Positions 59,036-64,000 of a DNA stretch of 64,000 bases are shown here, in pieces. Position 1 is the first letter of the stretch; each line of letters begins with the position of its first letter. The translations under genes and the position numbers were made by a program. The DNA lies in assembly GCA_037043015.1 (NCBI GenBank), contig CM073328.1:6187409-6251408 (forward strand), in the 5' to 3' direction. The notes below the pieces were generated by a model. That model had not been told where the DNA came from. It made no database searches and saw only the letters and a list, made by a program, of their open reading frames with translations. Source of the DNA: Bryum argenteum. Its lineage: Eukaryota; Streptophyta; Bryopsida; Bryales; Bryaceae.

Positions 59036-59245
59036 CCGTGTCGTATGGGAACCCCAAAGCCCTTTGCGGTGAAACCATATTGGGTATCTCTAAGGCACTA
59101 GTGACTAGGTAGAAATTAACATAGTATTCACCCCGAGACGGGTTAGTAGTCACAACAATGATTTGATGATCTCGGGGGCATATATCTAAGTAGAGGTCGA
59201 ATGAACACTCTATTTAGGTCGGCCTCAATAGGTTTGGAGTTCTTC
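59036..59245 (+). mobile_element. Truncated SINE bordering R4
   Basis: Same 3' portion of the SINE as at 49483-49690 (GGTATCTCTAAGGCACTAGTG, GAACACTCTATTTAGG, GGAGTTCTTCTCTTTCTTC). Its truncation point adjoins the same leader sequence as R2, so the SINE was carried along in the duplication. Confidence 0.7.
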
Positions 59246-60194
59246 TCTTTCTTCACATCATGTTGAATTTGTCAAACAAAAATCATATGAACTACTAGAC
59301 CATAACATTATTGTCGTTCAAATTCTGCTAGTTTGTAAATACATGTGAAATTCTAGGCCATATTCATGACTCCTCATGACTTTTTAGAGAATCTTTTGTT
59401 TGATTTAAGAGTTGTCATTGATATTCTCTACTCTTTGAGAACTTTTCAGAGAATCTTTTGGATATTGTTTGATTCAAGAGTTGTCAATTTTTTTTGAAAG
59501 AGTGTTCAGTTGAATATTTAATCAATTGTATATCAGCCCAAAAATAGCTTCAAAATTTTATATAGCAAGACCTAGTAATTGATTTTCCTTCACAAAAATT
59601 TGCCAACTTATTTTTTCTTCGATGAAGGGAGTACTAATTAATAATATCAATCTCCAAAATATAATAAAAATACCCAAAATTAATAATAAAAGGCAACAAC
59701 AAACTTAACTTTTATACTAAAATTCAACATATGACCCAAACTCAAGTCTTCACCTTATTCATGTAACAATCCTAAAGACGTAACCCTATTAAAGACGAAG
59801 AGCATACCTTCACGTTACATCCACATGCTTCTAACGTGCTCTCAGAGCACATGAGCATTCTGTCTCTTCACGGATATCCTTTTGAATCAAAGTACTGCTG
59901 TAGTAGAAGTACGATGAAAGCATATCCCCCTGGCAAAAGTAAGAAAATCAAAACTTACAACTCACTTCGTTGACCCCACCCACTTCCAAAAGCTGGAAAA
60001 CTTCAATTCAACACTCGTGCTTCTGAAGGCTAACATGTTCGACACTTTCAATACAGAATCACCCATTTTAACATTCGCTGAAGATGAGCTTGAGATTGAA
60101 AGAGTTCCGTAGTATACGATATGTGTTCACTCTGTTGTTAGATATCTCACTCCACATTCGAATGCAGCCACTGAGAAGTGATCAGTTGGAAGAA
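59246..60194. other. Upstream region of the PLC-like gene
   Basis: A local direct repeat (AGAATCTTTTG..TTGTTTGATT and a following GAGTTGTCA) occurs at about 59390-59490. The last few hundred bases probably hold the promoter. The frame of exon 1 is open upstream of the chosen ATG and includes another in-frame ATG at 60162. Confidence 0.4.
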
Positions 60195-63100
60195 ATGGCG
60201 AGCGGAAGAGCGATCTTGTGGGTGATGGTGCTCGTCTTCTGCACCGGACAAGTATCTCATTGCCTTACGGTGAGTAATCACATCACCGAAAACGGGTGTT
60301 TGATGTTTGTGAAAACAACATAAGATTACGAAGGTGCAATTTGATAGTACTAGAATCATGTTTCTGTTTGAATTGGAATCAGAAAAGGGACCGAGGATGA
60401 TAAGAATCGATCACCTTCTCCGATTGCTAGGCTCAGTACTATGTTCGCTACAGAAGGTGAAGTGGTATTGATTCTAAGGTTGTCCTGTGAGTGTGAGCAT
60501 AGATTGTGATTCTGAAATCAGTCTGTGAATGTTAGCAATTCTAGGATTCTATTGGGAGTATGAGATTTCTGAGATTGACTCTTAATATGTTGATTGTTTG
60601 TTTGGTGATGTAGGATTCAAATATACTGTTGAACGATGTGAGTGTGGGAGCCGGCACAGGGGGATTAGGCAGTCTTTGCTTTTCGGATGCTTCGTGTGCG
60701 GCAGGATTGTATTGCTTTGCATGTCCGGCGGCAGGAAAACTTGCAGGAACGTGCACTCGGCGAACTTCCACTCCCACCTCTGCCTTTCCTAAGGTAAGCG
60801 GTCTCCACTGAGTGTCACTAAGTTAGCAAATTTCAGCTATTCATTCACTTCACTACTACGATGTGAGGGGGTTTGCAACGTTTTGAAACTTGCTTGAGCA
60901 ACGTTTTCAAGATAATAAGCAGTGTCGTTGGATCACCAAGTTTTCAAGATAATATTGGATCACCGAGCAACGTTATAATCTAGTTGCCTCGAAATGTTGC
61001 TTATTTTCTTGAGAACGTTGCTCAAGCAAGTTCCACAATTTCGCTAGACTTGAGCAATGTTTACACAAAATCAAAGTTTGTAACGCTGCAAACCCCCCCT
61101 CTTTTCTAGTAGTGACTCTTGTCATATGCTATATAATTGAGAGTAATTTACTTACATTGATTTCCATTTCTAGAATCCACCAATTTTCCTCTCTTTTGTT
61201 GTGCCATATTGAACAATCTCATGCATCCTAATTTATCAAACACCTATGTGGGTAAAACTCTTAATTCAAACTAGGCATATATATACAAGGAGAATTTTTA
61301 GCAATAGTACTAACTTTTAGCTTCACTAGTTAGCTTTATATTGGATAGAACCTGTTGGTTGAAAATAAGAGTGGTGAGTGTGTGTTTGTTTGAAATCATC
61401 TTTGGATGGTCATGAAGTATTTTGAACTATTCTCGGTCATCTTAGTCCAAGTCAACAAAGTTGATATTCTTAGATTTTAAGAAGGACTTTTGAAGTAGTT
61501 TATGATATTGAAGTTTGGACAAAGTTGTTAGAATAAGAGCAAAAACCTTATATGTGGTGAGACTGCAGACTACGTCCTTGCCGTTCAATAAGTATGCATG
61601 GTTGACGACTCACAACTCGTTTGCTATTCTTGGGTCTGCTCCCCAAGCTGGTGCGCCCATCTTAACTTTCTTCAACCAAGAAGACAGTGTGCTGGAGCAA
61701 CTCAATGTATGTTGCCTCCACCGTTTTCTATATACGTTACTCTTTGTGATTTCCATTTGTCTATTTTCCCTAATCAAACTTCTTGCTTTCAAGTTTGATT
61801 TAGCAATCTTCCTTTGTCACAAAAGTTTTGTTATCAAGGTGATATACTTAGTACAAAAATAAAAGGGGGTTGAGCTTCTTTTAAAGTTATTTGTGGAATG
61901 TATGTGTTGGTACGTGCAGAATGGGGTGCGTGGATTGATGTTGGATATGTACGACTTCCGTGGAGATATATGGCTTTGTCATTCATTTAATGGCGCTTGC
62001 TTTGACTTTACTGCCTTCGTAAGCCACTCTACTCTATCAACTATACTAAAAACAATTCAACTTTTTGTATGTTCAACAATCTTGAGATTCATGAACTTCT
62101 TTGATGTGCATAAGAGCATCATAACATATTCCTTGCATTGTGTATCTCATAAATTATCAAAATGCACAATAAAAATTGTATATGGTTAAGAGATAGGCAT
62201 CTTTATTCGAGTATAAAAAGAATGTTAGATGTGCAATTCTTATACATGATGATATGAAGTGAAAGTGGTAAATTTTAATGAATTTTTAGTCTTTCACATC
62301 AATAAGATGTTATTTTACATGCCAAATTGAAATTTTACTTTATGTCTATGAGTAGTTGGGTCATGAACTCTTGCTTTAATATAATCCTTCTTGATCGCTC
62401 ACTCTCTCCTTTCTATCTATCCTTTATTCTTTTTTTCAGATCATTTCATTACTAGATATTTCAACAAGCTCATAATTATGACAATCAACAAATAGTTATT
62501 TGTTAGTATTTGATGATGGAACCCATGCACAAAATTCCTTTTTATTTTATTTTTATATGATATATTATTTGGTCATATTGTAACCATGATATTTTGGCCA
62601 CTTTATTGCAGAGGCCGGCAATTCAAACACTAGCAGAGATCAAGACATTTTTGGACGCAAATCCCACGGAAGTGGTAACCATCTTCATTGAAGACTACGT
62701 GCATGCGCCAAACGGCATCACCAAACTCTTTACTTTTGCCGGTTTGATGCAATATTGGATGCCGGTAGGATCAATGCCGGGTCCGGGAAAGCCGTGGCCC
62801 ACGTTGGGAGAGATGATCAAACGTAACAACCGCTTGCTTGTCTTCACTCAAAATTCCACCAAAGAAGCCACGGAGGGTGTTGCCTTTCAATGGCGCTACA
62901 CCACCGAAAATCAATGTATCATTCTTCATACTAGTACCAATCCTCATGCTTATAATGATCGTAAAAGATTTTGACTTACTAATACTATGAAAAATAAAGA
63001 TCATGAACTCTTTTTCTATGAGCTCTTTAGATGATTTAACAAATGAAAGATTTTTTTGGGGATGTTTTAGTTTATTTCATCTTGAAAATTTGAAATATTG

Positions 63101-64000
63101 AGAACTAGATCATTGTGTAGATGGCGATGATGGAATCAAAACGGGTTCATGTGTGGCCCGAGGAGGATCACCGGTGTTGTCGGACACAAGCCGGGGTTTG
63201 ATTGTAGAGAACTATTTCCCTACCAATCCTAACCCCCTCACAGCGTGCAAAGACAACTCGGATGGATTGTTCAACATGTTGTCTACTTGTTATGCTGCCT
63301 CCGGCAACCAATGGTCCAACTACATAGCTGTGGATTTTTACAAGGTATGATCCTCCCACATTATAAATCTCTCTTGTTGATTCAATATAAACACAACTAA
63401 ACCTTACCTCAATGAGGTAGTTATTACTATTTTACAACATCAAGAAATAAAAATTTGTGAGGTGTGTTACTATGCGTTTCATTATCCAATATTCAATTCC
63501 ATGTATTTTTCAGAAGTAACTTCAATATATACAACTCATTTAAGATGAATCTTTAAACCCGGTTCCAATTCTTTTTAAAATAACAAGATTTTAGAGTTGG
63601 TTCTCATATTGTTTTTTTTTACTAGCTCTTAGTGAGACAATCTCTAACTTGATAATTCTACTGTCCTTGTTCCTCTCAAGTTTTTATAGAAATGGGTCTT
63701 TCCATTTATGTACAATTTTGGTACAACTCGGTTGTTGGTAGGCATGGGGTTCTTGAATTTTTTATTATTTTTTATTTTGAATGGAAATGCTGCAGATGAG
63801 TACCGGAGGTGGAACATTTCGTGCGCTTGATTTTTTGAATGGGCAAATGGAGTGCAATTGTCAAGATATCACTTCAACCTGCTTGGTAAGTGAATTTACA
63901 AAAATTGACAACCTAGTATTTGTGTGCATGTTTGCACTTCAACACTTTAAATGTCTTTTTTGGAGCTCTCTCTCACTCTTTAAAATCATGTATTTTGTGT
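60195..64000 (+). CDS. Secreted PI-PLC X-domain-like phosphodiesterase, 3' end beyond window
   Basis: Exons: 60195-60269, 60614-60793, 61569-61706, 61920-62018, 62612-62915, 63121-63344, 63796-63885; all GT-AG and in frame, giving 370 codons so far, and the gene continues past 64000. Residues 1-23 form a signal peptide (MASGRAILWVMVLVFCTGQ). A Cys-rich module follows (CFSDASCAAGLYCFACPA), then the X-domain-like core: LTTHNSFA with H100, GLMLDMYDF with D140, and WLCHS with H152, which correspond to the two catalytic His and a metal or acid residue of bacterial-type PI-PLC. Later come VVTIFIEDYV, NRLLVFTQN, ENQYGDDG and YIAVDFYK. This is the plant family of Arabidopsis At5g67130, often GPI-anchored at the surface; the enzymatic role is not established. 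Intron 2 carries a MITE. Confidence 0.9.
60849..61114. mobile_element. CACTA-like MITE in intron 2 of the PLC-like gene
   Basis: Starts CACTACTACGATGTGAGGGG and ends CCCCTCTTTTCTAGTAGTG, with the inner GTTTGCAACGTT mirrored by AACGCTGCAAAC. The inside is strongly palindromic around AACTTGCTTGAGCAACGTT. Related to 55187-55413. A clean target duplication is not visible (CTT before, ACT after). Confidence 0.65.

Overview
This is eukaryotic nuclear DNA from a land plant. Coding exons are separated by GT-AG introns, and five recognisable genes belong to plant families: PP7-type phosphatase, SIZ1 SUMO ligase, GT14/DUF266 glycosyltransferase, PI-PLC-X-like secreted phosphodiesterase and linker-histone-like genes. 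Two minus-strand genes encode very Arg-rich proteins with an H1 globular domain. This is the architecture known for sperm protamine precursors in liverworts, so a bryophyte, perhaps a liverwort, is my best guess. That placement is inference; no taxonomic marker was testable.

Layout. 0.8-3.8 kb: seven-exon PP7-like phosphatase (+). 4.0-4.7 kb: Arg-rich H1-like gene (-), convergent with it, with a tRNA-derived SINE just upstream. 5-15 kb: AT-rich, gene-poor DNA with a second, small Arg-rich H1-like gene (12.2-12.5 kb, -), an adjacent Ser/Arg repeat ORF (11.1-11.6 kb, -), a 55-codon ORF, a possible MATE exon relic and a 250-bp hairpin. 15.0-18.7 kb: complete 11-exon GT14/DUF266 gene (-). 19-28 kb: repeats, including SINEs and TTAA-flanked transposons. 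28.9-35.5 kb: complete 17-exon SIZ1 (+). 37.3 kb: small secreted-protein ORF split by one in-frame TAG. 37.7-59.2 kb: almost wholly repeats. 60.2 kb to the right edge: 5' part of a PI-PLC-X-like gene (+), cut by the window.

The most unusual content is in the repeats. (1) A multicopy gene-like unit of about 3 kb (40.2-43.3, 49.7-53.2, 54.0-55.1 and 59.0-55.1 kb in reverse) carries a long inverted duplication that would fold as an RNA hairpin with roughly 170-190-nt arms; two copies end in a conserved AATAAA region, and two partial copies are arranged head-to-head around one shared hairpin. (2) Two families of non-autonomous elements have exact TTAA flanks and CCC-starting terminal inverted repeats, the signature of piggyBac; two insertions have a paralogous empty site visible within the window. 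(3) A tRNA-derived SINE family has at least seven copies. The single-copy genes are unrelated in function and show no operon-like organisation; the two H1-like genes may belong together.
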